A program made the translations under genes and the position numbers. DNA of 64,000 nt from Macrolepiota albuminosa (lineage: Eukaryota > Basidiomycota > Agaricomycetes > Agaricales > Agaricaceae): positions 2,737,609 to 2,801,608 of the forward strand of contig JAMWFC010000054.1 in NCBI GenBank assembly GCA_027475525.1. The letters are read 5' to 3'. How positions within the stretch are numbered: position 1 is the first letter of the stretch; each line of letters opens with the position of its first letter. The notes under the pieces were generated by a model, which saw only the letters and a program-made list of their open reading frames with translations, was not told the origin of the DNA and did not search any database. Of the stretch, positions 46,101-57,803 are shown one piece after another.

Positions 46101-46881
46101 TTCGACGTCGCTGCCAAAAGAACTGATTCGTTCACGAAATGAACCAGCGCTTGAATCAGTCGGATGCACACCACTAGGCCGCTCTCTGAGATCACGATCT
46201 TTGTTGATCAACCATCGCTTCAAAACATCTGCACAGTCGGATGCACACCACTAGGCCGCTCTCTGAGATCACGATCTTTGTTGATCAACCATCGCTTCAA
46301 AACATCTGCACATCCAACCAACCATGCTGTCGTGCAAGCATTTCGGGAGTGATGCCATGTTTGTCGGAGCGGTTGGCATGCGCACCATGAAGGAGGAGGA
46401 GGTTGACAGCGTCAGTATTTCCATTGGCAGCAGCGAAATGTAGCGGAGTAGATCCAGATGTTCCAACGATAGGCGCTGATGAGTCCCTATTCTTCTCATT
46501 CGAGTAGCGTCTCGGGAGCCTAGGGAAAAGGTATATAAACCTGGTGTAATCAATGTGGTAAGTAGTACCTTGGGGCATTGACGTCAGCTCCATGTTCAAT
46601 CAGCAACTTGACGACCTGAACGTTCCCGCCTGCGCATGCCGCATGAAGGGGAAGAACACCGTCAAGTACCGAGTTGATAGGCTGCCCATGATCCAAAGCA
46701 TATTCAACGAGACCAAGGTTGCCTGTGGCGGCTGCAGAGTGCAGGCCTAGACTGGGAACTGTAGGTCAAAGACGCTCAGTAACGTATACAGCAACACAAG
46801 AGGGGAGTTAGGCGTACACTCAGTAGTAACATTATACTTTGCTTCCGCTTTTTGGTATGTTGTCCGCATAGCGACAGGCAT
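43130..46881 (-). CDS. Ankyrin-repeat protein with long Ser-rich disordered region
   Basis: ATG 46881 gives MPVAMRTTYQKAEAKYNVTT. After an intron come ankyrin repeats: LGLHSAAATGNLGLVEYALD, GVLPLHAACAGGNVQVVKLL with IEHGADVNAP, and STPLHFAAANGNTDAVNLLL with HGAHANRSDKHGITP. These helix-loop-helix units mediate protein binding. A region of over 600 residues rich in Ser, Pro, Thr and Arg follows (44205-46150). The C-terminal part has a helical segment (AHAQAEALVQKAQRDILEMA) and ends VRTPATTTKRFGAFRSLVQT with TGA at 43130-43132. Three 77-bp duplications lie within it (43319, 43694, 46157) and a fourth covers the start codon. The exon joins between 43545 and 43950 are inferred. No enzymatic domain seen, and its partner is unknown. 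Confidence 0.75.
43319..43472. repeat. Perfect 77-bp tandem duplication (43319-43395 / 43396-43472)
   Basis: Exact duplication near the 3' end of the ankyrin gene, creating a false early stop. With one copy the frame runs on to 43130. Confidence 0.95.
43694..43847. repeat. Perfect 77-bp tandem duplication (43694-43770 / 43771-43847)
   Basis: Exact duplication in the 3' part of the ankyrin gene, at a probable exon/intron boundary. Confidence 0.95.
46157..46310. repeat. Perfect 77-bp tandem duplication (46157-46233 / 46234-46310)
   Basis: Exact duplication directly after the ankyrin repeats (segment FKRWLINKDRDLRERPSG), shifting the frame. Confidence 0.95.
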
Positions 46882-47008
46882 GGTGGGGCAAACCAGCCGT
46901 CAAGCTTCAAGACCTACACGGCCTTATAGTTGTATGTTGTCCGCATAGCGACAGGCATGGTGGGGCAAACCAGCCGTCAAGCTTCAAGACCTACACGGCC
47001 TTATAGTT
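46855..47008. repeat. Perfect 77-bp tandem duplication (46855-46931 / 46932-47008)
   Basis: Exact duplication over the start codon and 5' leader of the ankyrin gene, so a second ATG appears at 46958. Confidence 0.95.
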
Positions 47009-49103
47009 GGGAGATTGAATGGTACGCAATCCGAAACTGATGTCTAAGCAGTTTGATTCACCGAGACTAGCGATTGTTTTCGGATCCGGAACCAAAAAAA
47101 GCCCAGTGTCCCCTAGCGCTTACGGAATGGCAGGGAATAGTGAATGACCCAGGTCTACAGCAAAGCGACCGCTGGCTGGGCAGTAGGAGATGGTGGTGGT
47201 CTGCGGACAAGACGATTCGCCGGCGTCACCTTGCGCGATCAGATTGCTATTCTCGGAATGTGCAAATTAAAATTAGTTCTATTTTATCACATACCTCCGT
47301 CTTTTTCGCTCTACCGTCTCACATCGGGTTGTTTTGCATCACAAGATTGCGTACCCAGACACACATGAGGCTCATAAGTTAGAAGTCTCCTTTCCTCTGG
47401 ACGGACAGTTAGGCCCCTCGGACCAATGATCTTGTACTCCGCCCCGCTACCCCTCTGTCATTTATGTACACCATAGCCCAGCTGCCAAACTTTGATATTT
47501 ATGATCATCTTTTGCCACGTTAAAGGGCACTTCGCTAGACACTCCAGACTATTTTACTCGTTTGTGACATGCTTTGGGGGACACATCCCATAAGTTTATA
47601 CTGCATTCTCAGGCAAGACTTGTCGTGTTGGGCATGTATGACTACATCTTTAGCCGTGATGATACAGCGACGTGAGTATCGGAAGATGGACAAGTTCTAG
47701 AAACGTATGTAAAGATATCTTATGGAACATGGTTGGGTCATGGGTTCTCGAAGAATTTTGTTATACACAAAGGCTCATGGTGTTGATCCGCAGCCTTTCT
47801 GCTCGCACTTACTCGCGATAACAACAAAGGAAATTTCGAAACAATGCTGTGGCGTGATGAGCAGAGCCTAATAATGCCTTTACAGTTGCTAGGCTAAGTG
47901 ATGGATCAGTAATGCATGCTCCTATACCCTTCTCCGATATTACTTAGCCTTTGGCCTTGATGGAGCTAGCTTTTCAACGTCAACTGTCAATAATTCAATG
48001 AAAGGAACTGATTGAAAGGAGGACCAAAAACTGACGTCGGTAAGTTTGAGGATCCTTTCATAAAGCAATAGTCGGAACAAGGAACTGATTGAAAGGAGGA
48101 CCAAAAACTGACGTCGGTAAGTTTGAGGATCCTTTCATAAAGCAATAGTCGGAACCCATATATTATATCGACAAGTGATTATTCCTTGACAAAGAATGAA
48201 TGACCCTCAGTCCACAACACCAGTAGTTCGGTTGCTTTCAAGATGTGTGAAAACGCATAATAGCTTGCTTCTTCACGCCTTTTTAGTATTTGTAAGGACT
48301 CAAACATAGTGGCCAAACATAGTCCGCCACTTGGTTAATTGAGCGCCCTCGTGAGCCCATTCATGACCGACGTGTGTATGAAAAGTAGACATCCGATCTA
48401 AACGCACTATCGAACACTAGAAACTTGGAAGGAACATCCTTTTATAAGTGTCAGCTGGATTTTCCAGTGTCCCAGGCCAGAAGGATCTGGGAAATATTCT
48501 CAGGGCAGTGAAGATTATTACCAGGATTATGCATCTGACTGACTTTAAACGAACGCAGTTTGGCTCTAGGTCTAGTTGTGACTGGTCAGTGTGCCATACC
48601 CACTAATATATATGAACCGCCGTTTGATGGGTGTGGCAAACCCTAACCAAAAGGATATACGTCGATTGGAATTATGTACCGAATAGATCGATTTGGGACT
48701 GTCTCTCCATATACTTGCTCCTGCTGTCTACAATGCAAGGAACGAGGATGCTAACAACAAATCATAGCTTTGATATGCATAAGTGAAAAAGGAAGAGGGT
48801 GAACATTTAAATCACAGATATTTGATAATTAAATGCCTGAGTTTTAAAGTGTAGACACTTACACCTGAGATGCACCTGATGCAACACGTTTTTCTCGGAC
48901 CCTGTCGTACAGCCCACTGGGCTGGATAGTCATTCCCTGCAATTCCCGGGCGGGTTAGACCTTGAATTAAACCTTCTGAGCAACCCTTCTGATGAGAAAT
49001 CCTGGGCTGCGCAATGGGAAGAAGGTATCATGGGTATTATTCGAAGGATCCCGTGGTCCCCACGAGGTACCGAGGGTATCGTTTTAGGACGTCACTTGAT
49101 CTT
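47009..49103. other. Spacer, no gene
   Basis: About 2.1 kb between the 5' end of the ankyrin gene and the 3' end of the Zn2Cys6 factor. Frames of up to about 100 codons near 47074-47382 lack any recognisable feature. It contains a 77-bp duplication at 48002-48155. I saw no tRNA or other RNA gene. Confidence 0.5.
48002..48155. repeat. Perfect 77-bp tandem duplication (48002-48078 / 48079-48155)
   Basis: Exact duplication in non-coding sequence. Confidence 0.95.
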
Positions 49104-51611
49104 TTATCTTTGGAAATCCAAAAGGTGTGAGTCGGTCATGCTAGCAAAACACCGGTTGTTTCCGACTGTGGAGTGTGTCGGCACATTGTAAGTTGGCGCT
49201 GACCCAGTGGTGTGGAAGAAAGGAAGAAGAGCAGTGGGTACAGTGGAAGTGTGAGATGCTTGTGTCCCCCACCAAATCTCTTGCCTTAATGTTCTGAGAA
49301 CTTCAGCTGCCACACAGACAATTCTCCTGCGCTTGCCCTTGTCAAGTGCAGAAACATGTGTTAGAACCCCTATAGCTCGGTCAACGTACTGCTTGGCCTC
49401 CGACATTTTATCTGACCACGGATAACGTGTCAACGTCGTGATTAGAGCTACAGTGGCCTCGAAAAGGGAGAAGCAGCCCTCAAAGAACCAGATGCTACCT
49501 GGAAAAGTGGGATCGACGTTTTCGGCTCCATAGCAAAGTGCGGAATCATAAGTATCACATTGAAGCTTAATCAGCCGCATTGACGTGAGAACAGTGGCTT
49601 TCCCGATCTCCAAAACGTCTGTTAGAAATGTCCGCAATCGACGTACTCCAGTGAGAGCAGCGATGTATAGTTTGATTCGGCAAAGCAAATACCATGTATG
49701 AAGATTGTATCGTTGACGATCAATGATCGTGAACTCTGTTGGGGTTAAGTCATTGATAGCCTCGTCATCCCGGGATAATCGGTACTCCGGCGGAAGATCT
49801 CTCTCCCAATGGTCAAACCGACTGTCCATATCAAAAAATGTTTTAAAGTCTGGAAATGCCACGCTAAAGCACTGCCGAGTTCCTCAGTACATGAAAAAAA
49901 GATGAATGTATTGTAACCAACGTTTTCCATAGCTACTTCAGCAATGGCGCAGAGTTGTATGAATGTCGACTGACCTAGGCAGAAAATGTTTCGCGTCCCA
50001 TCTAATTCTATTAAAGAGGGGGCGGCGACATCGAAGATTTCTTTGTGAAGCATATGAGGCCGTCCGAGCAAGTAGGAATACATTCTGTAGACGCAGGGAC
50101 GGCGACATCGAAGATTTCTTTGTGAAGCATATGAGGCCGTCCGAGCAAGTAGGAATACATTCTGTAGACGCAGGGATCAGTAAAAAGCTAATCGTTACCA
50201 CCCAAGACTCTTACTTGTCCCAGATATAGAGCCCCCACCAAGCCCGTCGCCGGAGTAGCACTTCATCCTTGGACATGACCTGCCAATGGCTCCACTCCGG
50301 ATCTCGATGCATACCCACCGCCTCAGCCTGTCGAATACCGTTTCCAACAAGTTTCCAGGCTTCACTTACATGCCCATGCTCGGAAAGATAGCTACAAAGA
50401 ATAGGCACTGCCAAGCACGAGAGCACAGTCCCATCCGCAGCCGAAACCATCAGCGAAATATTTGGCTTATTCATGTAACCATCCTCCACGACACGTCTGG
50501 CCTTGATGGCAGAAGAAAAATAACGATCACAGGAATCGGCTTGTGCGGCGGGATCTTGCCCATTGGTAGCTGATTTCGGGGCGTACGCGAGTACAGCAAA
50601 GAAGAGCGATAGCCAGTTGGCGTTTACTTGCAAATCGTGTGTACCGGGATGATCTAGAACGCTCCACATCTGTGAACAAGCAGTCATGAACCAATCTTCA
50701 GGGACACCGAACCGCCAATTGCATTGGGCAAAGAAAGTCTGTATGAGCGCTGTTGCAGCAGCAGTTGATGGAACATCGCGGATAAGGTCTACAACCCTTG
50801 CGATAAACGGGTTAGATACTATCTCAGGACTTATATCACGATAGGCAGACAGTGATTCAGTAGATTGTGCATATAGGAATCGAGACGTTTCTCCCGTGCT
50901 TATCTGCGGATGAAGGATGAAATTCAATCTATTTGTGAAATTCACAAAGTCACTTACCGCATGCAAAGCGCAGATCAGGCTACCTCTCCCAATATATTCA
51001 CCATGATGACCAATTGACAGGCGTGCCAACGACGATGTTGTGGTATACATCAATGGCTGAAGATAGGTCAAAGGCTTCGGTGGTAGTTCTAAAGTATCCT
51101 CTTGTTTTTTCGTAGAGGGCGATACATGCACCGATGAAAGGTCCGGACAAGGGGAGGCATGGGGAGACATATTACCGGTGGATGCCCCTGTACTTGAGCA
51201 TGAGGGAGAGGTAGGCAAAACGGGATCCGCACTAGGCTCAATTTTGGCCTGTATGAGGGTCTTATCATCAGTTTTCTTGGTGAGAGCTTGCTCCAAATCA
51301 GCAATACGAGCGCGAAGCATCTCAATTGTCTGCTCTGCGCTAGGGTTCGTGGGGCCGATTGGCGCACGCGCCGGACTTGGGCGTGCAACTGGTACAGATT
51401 CCCACCGGCATAGATGGATTATCCCTCGTTGCGTACACAGAGAACAAGGATATTTGCGATCGCATTTCTGTAAGCTGTCAATTAATAGATTCCTTAGCGA
51501 TGCGTTAAGTACACCTACCTGACGGCGTTTGGTACATTCCACGCAACTGAGTCTTAAGCGCCTGCGAGTCTTCTTCTCTTTAAGCTCTGGCGCTCTCTGG
51601 TTTGGCTGCAT
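49104..51611 (-). CDS. Zn2Cys6 fungal transcription factor
   Basis: Nuclear DNA-binding regulator. ATG 51611 gives MQPNQRAPELKEKKTRRRLR. The binuclear zinc cluster has spacing CX2CX6CX5CX2CX8C (SCVECTKRRQ, then KCDRKYPCSLCTQRGIIHLC) and is split by an intron at 51468-51518. A coiled coil follows (AEQTIEMLRARIADLEQALT) that may dimerise it. The middle-homology 'fungal_trans' region includes HDLQVNANWLSLFFAVLAYA, EAVGMHRDPEWSHW and LLRRRAWWGLYIWDK, then LLGRPHMLHKEIFDVAAPSL. It ends DSHLLDFQR with the stop at 49104. A 77-bp duplication (50023-50176) disrupts the exon after WDK. The target genes cannot be inferred; neighbours share no pathway with it. Confidence 0.88.
50023..50176. repeat. Perfect 77-bp tandem duplication (50023-50099 / 50100-50176)
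   Basis: Exact duplication in the Zn2Cys6 factor at the exon encoding LLGRPHMLHKEIFDVA. Confidence 0.95.
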
Positions 51612-51833
51612 GGCCGATGGTCTGACCGCTGGGATGGGGACGACAAATGCGATGTCCTGTAAACGAAACCTACCTATAAAGCACCTAATATTAAAAGTTG
51701 TCAAATTCACGTTCAGGAACAACACAACAGTCATTGGATGTGTAAGACTCGACTAGATCAAGAAAGATCTAGAGTTCCCAGTAATGTAGCTCCTTTAGTC
51801 TGAAGCTGATCATCAATGTACCTATTAACTCCA

Positions 51834-53029
51834 TTAAACATCTAGAAGGCGCTTGCCTCCTTGCCAGACTGCGAAACTAACAGCCGTCATAGGAACTACC
51901 TTCAAGTACCCAATAGACAATCCAACATAGAATCCTCTCCAACCTCCACATTTCCAAATAGCGGCAATTGTTTCGCCTAAGCGAAGCCAACGATCGGGGC
52001 GAGTAATTCCACCAACTTGCATTCGACGACGAACGATTTCAAAAGGGTATGAGGCAGTTTGGGCGATCAGACCCGATATGGCACCAATGGCTAGATCAGC
52101 AATTGGAGTCGGTGGTTTATGGCCTGTCTTATCCGGAGGAAGAAAGCGGGATCTCAGGAAGCCCCAGCACAGAAAAGAAACTCCTGCATATGGGACCATT
52201 CCTGCCAGGGTAACGGAAAACCCACGGTAAAATTTAAGTATAGGAAACTGTTCGAGGTATGGTCTTGTATTAGCATTAGATGGTGACCCAGAAAGTGTCG
52301 AGTGTTCATTGTATATTCTCTTGTAGGCTTGTGTGAACGTCGGGTGTGCAATGTGCCCGTGATGGTTGGGCGCTTTGGTCTGGAACGCCATTCGAACACG
52401 AATAACATCTAAAGGGTATGTTACAAGGACGGACATTGTTCCTAGTAGCGATCAGATCCGGGTGCAATCGATTGCAACCAAAAAAAAACCTGAAATAGCT
52501 CCTGCGAGAAAACGTCGAGCATTGGTCTCCTTCTCTCGTGTAGGCATCAATATCTGGTAAGACACCAAAACGTTCATATAAACAGGATAGTTGGTGAATA
52601 ACTCAACTCACATGGTGGACCTGGTCGTAGGCCATGAACTTTATACCAGCATAGGGAAATATGCGGAGTAGGGTTGCGGAATGTCCTTGGAATAAACCGC
52701 GAACTCCCGCATTGGAGTAAATATCGCCAACGGCACGAAAAGCTCCACTCCAAGATCCTTTCAAAGTAATGAACGAGTTCGAAAGAAACCAATAAAGAAA
52801 CCAGCCCTACCTACATATTTACGGAAATCAGGATTAGAAGCTTGAAAAAGAATCTTGATACGGTCTAGAGGAGCGACGACAGTTTTGGCCTGTAGAATCA
52901 TGACGCATATATACTATCAAGAGTATAATTACATACCACACAACCAGCTATTCCTCCAGCAAGACCTGAACGGATGATATAATTCCAATTCTGTTTATCT
53001 CGAGGCGAAGTCGAGACATTGGGACTCAT
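51834..53029 (-). CDS. Mitochondrial carrier, Leu5/SLC25A16-42 type (probable CoA-related transport)
   Basis: Inner-membrane carrier with three repeats. ATG 53029 gives [20 protein letters not shown], then [10 protein letters not shown]. The three PX[D/E]XX[K/R] signatures are visible: [11 protein letters not shown] near 52850, [12 protein letters not shown] near 52400 and [12 protein letters not shown] near 52030. The matching loops are [40 protein letters not shown] and [20 protein letters not shown]. It ends GGKRLLDV with TAA 51834-51836. Introns lie between the repeats. The insert between the second signature and the next helix is long, as in the Leu5 subgroup, which maintains mitochondrial coenzyme A in yeast. 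The subgroup call is by memory of the motifs; the exact substrate is inferred. Confidence 0.85.
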
Positions 53030-53192
53030 TCGCAATGCGTTATATAGGGCAGTTCATGCAAGTAAAAGTAAAATTGTAGGCGATCGTGTGAGTGTGTTGA
53101 GAGGACTTTTTAGTGAAGAGCCGTTCCGTGATCGATCACGTGACTGAATCCGACTAACTTCCCCAGAGCGTGATGACTCTTGTCTATCGCCC

Positions 53193-54237
53193 ATGTCGTC
53201 AAAATCGAAAGTAGATGCTAAACAGCCCGTCTTGAAAGGAAAAGAAGGTAGATATGCATGAATTCTTCGTAAAGATTATAGACCGACCAAGAGTCCAGCT
53301 GAGGACAAGGTTCTTGAGTACATGAAAAGCGTATGCTGATCCTTCCTTCTGGTTCTTTGGTTTTACAAATCGTCTTCTAGATGAACCGTCCATATGGAGC
53401 AGTTGATGTGGCAGCAAATCTCAAGGGCGCTATTCCGAAAGCTACCGTTCAAAAAATCTTGATCGCACTTACTGAGAAGAATCTATTGGTTCAGAAAACA
53501 TATGGCATGCAGGAAACCGGGTATATGCACTTATTGCTTATCTGTTCCGTAGGAAAGACGACTTTCTTTGTGTTCAACCAGTCAAATATCGATACAGTAC
53601 CCGCTAGTGAAGTTACTGCCATAGAAGCCGAGCAGAAGACCATCGACGAGGAGAACCAAGCGATCGCATCTGAAATCAAAACAGCGCAATCAGGCATTTA
53701 TTTGGGCGTCCACGCATATAACAGGTGTCACTTACTCTGCTGCAGAACTTTCGAGATTGAAAACAACGCCCAGTGATCAAGAACTGGAAGGTCAAATTTG
53801 CGAAGCTGATAAAAGGGTGAACTAATACTTGATGAATTTACTCCAGTACCTTTTATTACTTAAACAGGTGTCGTCTATATCCGCTCGACTTGAACCCCTG
53901 CGATCCGGCGCTCCTTTGATATCAGAAGCCGACATGGCAGACTTGGATGCCGAATGGACAAAGTGGCGATCAGAATGGATCAGAAGGAGAAAGGTGTTCG
54001 TGACGTACGTGCGCTCAAGACTTGGCCCATCAAATGACACTGTGAGTACGATACAGAAGACTGACACTTTTGTTGTGCAGATTCTGGCAATTGGCGACAG
54101 ATGCTTTGCCTCCTCAAACAGCGGCTACCCTCGCAGAAGACCTTGGTGTAGAACTTGATACCTCCGAGCATATGGTTCTTGAACGCAGTCAACTTTGTGT
54201 CTGCACCAAAACAAACCCATTGAAACGCAAACGTTAG
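53193..54237 (+). CDS. HOP2: Meiotic recombination factor Hop2 (PSMC3IP/TBPIP family)
   Basis: Partner of Mnd1 that helps Rad51/Dmc1 pair homologous DNA in meiosis. ATG 53193 gives MSSKSKVDAKQPVLKGKE. The winged-helix domain follows: AEDKVLEYM, then MNRPYGAVDVAANLKGAIPK, VQKILIALTEKNLLVQKTYG and KTTFFVFNQSNIDT. A coiled coil runs through EVTAIEAEQKTIDEENQAI and SISARLEPLRSG. The C-terminal cap is FWQLATDALPPQ to NPLKRKR, with TAG 54235-54237. To join KTYG to KTTFF the intron must start GC (48 nt, GC-AG). The next join (AQSG to VTYSAAELSRLK) needs a 31-nt GC-AG gap, which is too short to be convincing and may be a small indel. All other introns are GT-AG. Confidence 0.9.
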
Positions 54238-55537
54238 GTTTCATTGTCCTCCGATGTGTTGTATGCTGCATTTGTTTTTCGGTCCACTGTATTGCCCGCA
54301 GGTCGGGCATTCACTCATGCTGTAATGATAACATGCTTTTTCAGGTTGAGTATGTATTCCAAACTATGGAAGGAAATAGCACAAATGCGTAGGGTTATCA
54401 GGCCCAGGATTTCAAAGACGAGTTTAGCTGTGAACTATACCCAGGATATCACCATTGCCACATTGATTTGTTCTCTCTGGATCATTTTATAACGCCTGGC
54501 TTGAGTTTTCCTGACGTTACCTATAGCTAGAGCAACACCGCAAAATTAGTGACGAGACAATGGAATGAGGTGAATATTGAATCCAGCGTGTCATAATAGT
54601 GGAGTTATGTCACACCTAGTCAACCAAAAATATTTCAGTGGTAAATCACAAAAGATATTAAGATTTGTCCTCTATGCTTCGGGTCGTGGAAGTGCTTGCA
54701 AACGTTATACCGCAAGTCTTCGGTATCTGACCCGGGCGAGATTGCTGCTGCTGTGTGTCATTACATTCAAGATGTCTTCTTCAACAGTGTCCTCAGAAGA
54801 TCAGCGCACAAGGTCTTGGTAATTCCCTATGGGGAACCAGTAACTCTTCATATTTAGCTCAGGAATCGGCACAACATGCACAAAACTTGTTCAATTACAG
54901 TTCCATAGATCTGGATATGTGGAATATGCACTGAAACCTAGATCAGTATTAAGAACCTCTTGCTCGGGGATAGGACGCAATGGGCAACTCATATCTTCGT
55001 CGCAATGAGCCACAGCGCCTTTCAGAACAAAATAACCACTTGGTACTGCCAATGCCGAATGCTTCTTATAGAACGAAGCATCAATGCAGTGAAGGTAATC
55101 AATGATTGAAATCGGGATACTTTCTTGAAGTCTTTCGGCTATTTCGGAAAGTGGCATTCAATGCAAACAAGCACAAATAATCTCTTCGTCATTTCCACAC
55201 GACGAGTTCCGTTCCTCGATCGCGTTCCTACTCTTTGAGGTCTACGCGACGTTTTCCAGTCCTGTATACCGGTTTGAAGTGGCTACCTGGCACCATAGCT
55301 CTGTTGCTACGTGAAAAGGAGGTGACGGGCGCCTATCGACCCTTTGAATTTGTCTGGCCATATCTTTGGGCCTTCCGTTTCGACGGCAGGAGGTTCCATT
55401 CTCTGCACTCTTGGAAGAGGCTAGTTTTGTAAAATCTGACTGTGATGACCGTTACCCAACGGAAACCACAACATCTACCTGACGAGATTCAAAGTATGCC
55501 GATATAATGTACATCAATTGCATGAAATATTGACATC
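54238..55537. other. Spacer with possible unrecognised exons
   Basis: Between HOP2 and ADA2. Short plus-strand stretches look exon-like: FSCELYPGYHHCHIDLFSLD near 54417, and DPGEIAAAVCHYIQDVFFNS near 54730 ending VIPYGEPVTLHI at TAG 54855. There is also an 88-codon minus-strand frame at 54891-55157 (MPLSEIAERLQESIPISIID). I cannot join them into a gene or name a family. Confidence 0.35.
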
Positions 55538-57803
55538 ATGTATACAGCCGTCAGTGAACCAGGCGTTCAGTATCAATGTGACTCGTGCGCTTGTGACCTG
55601 ACGCATACTATTCGTATCAAATGTGCCGATCCAGTTTGCCAATTAGATGACGGGATCGACATTTGTCCTCCTTGTTTCTGTGCTGGAAAAGAATTCGGGC
55701 GGCACAAAAGAGGACATGCATACCGCGTTATTGTAAGTTCCTCTAGTGTCTTATCTTTAAAATTACAAGAGAAAAATACCTGTAGGAAATCAATTCGTAT
55801 CCAATTTTCACTGAAGATTGGGGAGCTGACGAGTAAGTTTCATATTAAATGTTGACGTTCTTGAATCTTGATATACTGTATAGGGAACTTCTTCTGATTA
55901 CGGGACTCGCGAGTCATGGTATTGGCAACTGGAAGAAGATAGCTGAACACGTTGGTACTCGGACGAAAGAGGATGTGGAGAAACATTATAATGAGGTTTA
56001 CGTAGAGTCCCCAGATTGGCCGCTACCAGTAAGTAGCCTCTCGTTCCGTGATAGTTTAATTGTTAACAGGTATAGGCTATGAATCAGGAATTTGATACTG
56101 ACCCGGAAGAATTCCATGAGCGAAAACGAAGACGGATATCTACGATGAATGCAACGGCCCCACCCCCACCTAAAGTCGCTCCTACGTCTGCACCGGGCAT
56201 CCATGAGATTGCTACGTTCCTTCCGGGTCGATTGGAGTTTGAGCACGAGTTGGACAACGACGCAGAGGACCTTGTAAAGGACCTGGAGTTTGGTATTTGC
56301 ATGGCCTATGGCGGAGACCAGATCCCTGAAGATGAGGAAGATGCAGACGTGAAGGCGCGAATTAAATGGAAGGAAGAGCATCAGTTAGCTGCTGGGAATG
56401 GCGTCTCTGGGAGAGGCAAGAAATTGCCAGGGAAAGGTTTTTTGAAAGGCCCCAAAACTATAAATGGTAAAACAAATGGATATCATGGAAACGGAAACAG
56501 TCACATAGTCAAACAAGAGTCAAAAGATATCGCTAATGGAACGACTTCCCAAGACGAAGAAGCCGAAGAACCCACACAACCGCCTCCATACGAGACTGAA
56601 GAGTCGCTGAAGTTCAAGCTTACGTTGATGGAGATGTACATGCAAAGGGTTGAGAAACGGTTAGAAGGCAAGGCATTAATTTTCAATCGAGGACTTTTAG
56701 AATACAAAAAGGTCCTTCATTGTCTCCCCTTCGTTCTTGTGCCATCTCATTCCACGTTAGATGCAAGCTTCTGAGAAGAAACGTCCACGTGAAGAACGAG
56801 ATATTATTCACCGACTTCGACCTTTTGCCAAACTCCAGACAGCAGAAGATTACGAAATATTCGCTGCGGATATACTTTGTACGACTAAATTTCTCGTCCG
56901 TAGGGACCGACTAACCTGTTCCAAGATGAGGCTATCCTTAGAAAGAGGATTTTGGAACTTCAAAGTTATAGGCGGCTTGGGTTGATGACCGTTGCTGATA
57001 TTGACAAGTATGAAGCAGATTCGGCTAAACGCGTGCGTTAATTCGCATTTTCTGCGGTCCATTCAAAAGCTTAGTATCTCTCCACAGGCACAAGCTAAAG
57101 CGAATCCTCCTCGCGATTACCATAATTATGATCGGTCGCACGCTCGATCGGTTTCACGGCATTCTACAGGCCCTGATCCTCGTCGTATGGCTGAACACGA
57201 CTCTGTTGAGCGCGAGGGGACCCCTAAACTGCCGGTTTCTGCGCCACCTGTTCGCCGACTGCGTAAGTATATTGATTTTCTAACTCGCGCATCACCCTTG
57301 ACGTTGTCTTTCCCAGCCGCCCCACTAAATCTTGCTAATAGCCCGTCGCTTCACCTTTTGACTCCTGGAGAACAAACGCTATGCTCACAACTACGGATCC
57401 TACCTAAACCCTACCTTGTCATCAAAGAAACTTTGGTTAGAGAGTATGCTAGGAGAGGGGGCAAACTTCGTCGCCGAGAAGCCAGAGACTTGGTCAAAAT
57501 TGACGTTAATAAAACCAGTCGTATTTGGGATTTTCTTGTACAGGCTGGGTTCCTCAAGATCAACAACGACCCAGTCGCAGCTGCCCCTGCTTCTGCACCT
57601 CTTGGCGATGCTAAGTGAGTGGAAATATGTACTCAAGGCGGACCGACCAGCTTGCTGATTATGAATTAACCTCTCAGGATCTCTGTTGGGCCATCTGTCA
57701 GCCCTTCAGTCAACGGTTACCGACCAGCTTGCTGATTATGAATTAACCTCTCAGGATCTCTGTTGGGCCATCTGTCAGCCCTTCAGTCAACGGTTCCCTG
57801 TAA
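55538..57803 (+). CDS. ADA2: SAGA/ADA transcriptional adaptor Ada2
   Basis: Scaffold of the Gcn5 histone acetyltransferase module in the nucleus. ATG 55538 gives MYTAVSEPGVQYQCDSCACD. The ZZ zinc finger holds CDSCACDLT, CADPVC, DICPPCFCAG and HKRGHAYRVI. The SANT domain follows: ELLLITGLASHGIGNWKKIA and VGTRTKEDVEKHYNEVYVES. Then come an acidic/basic linker, the helical QRVEKRLEGKALIFNRGLLE region, EKKRPREERDIIHRLRPFAK, and a C-terminal SWIRM domain (LHLLTPGEQTLCSQLRILPK and DVNKTSRIWDFLVQAGFL). An in-frame TGA follows GDAK at 57616. However GTGAGT lies across that site, and splicing to the acceptor before GATCTCTG gives a short tail ending at TAA 57801-57803. A 77-bp duplication lies in that intron/exon. 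Confidence 0.92.
57642..57795. repeat. Perfect 77-bp tandem duplication (57642-57718 / 57719-57795)
   Basis: Exact duplication over the last intron and last exon of ADA2. Confidence 0.95.

Noticed and set aside
49104..53029. The Zn2Cys6 factor and the Leu5-like carrier as a co-regulated pair
   Set aside because: They are tandem on the same strand with separate promoters, and nothing links the carrier to a specific pathway under such a regulator.
28222..57795. CRISPR-like or satellite array from the regular repeats
   Set aside because: Each site has just two different-sequence copies side by side. No shared repeat sequence or spacer structure exists.
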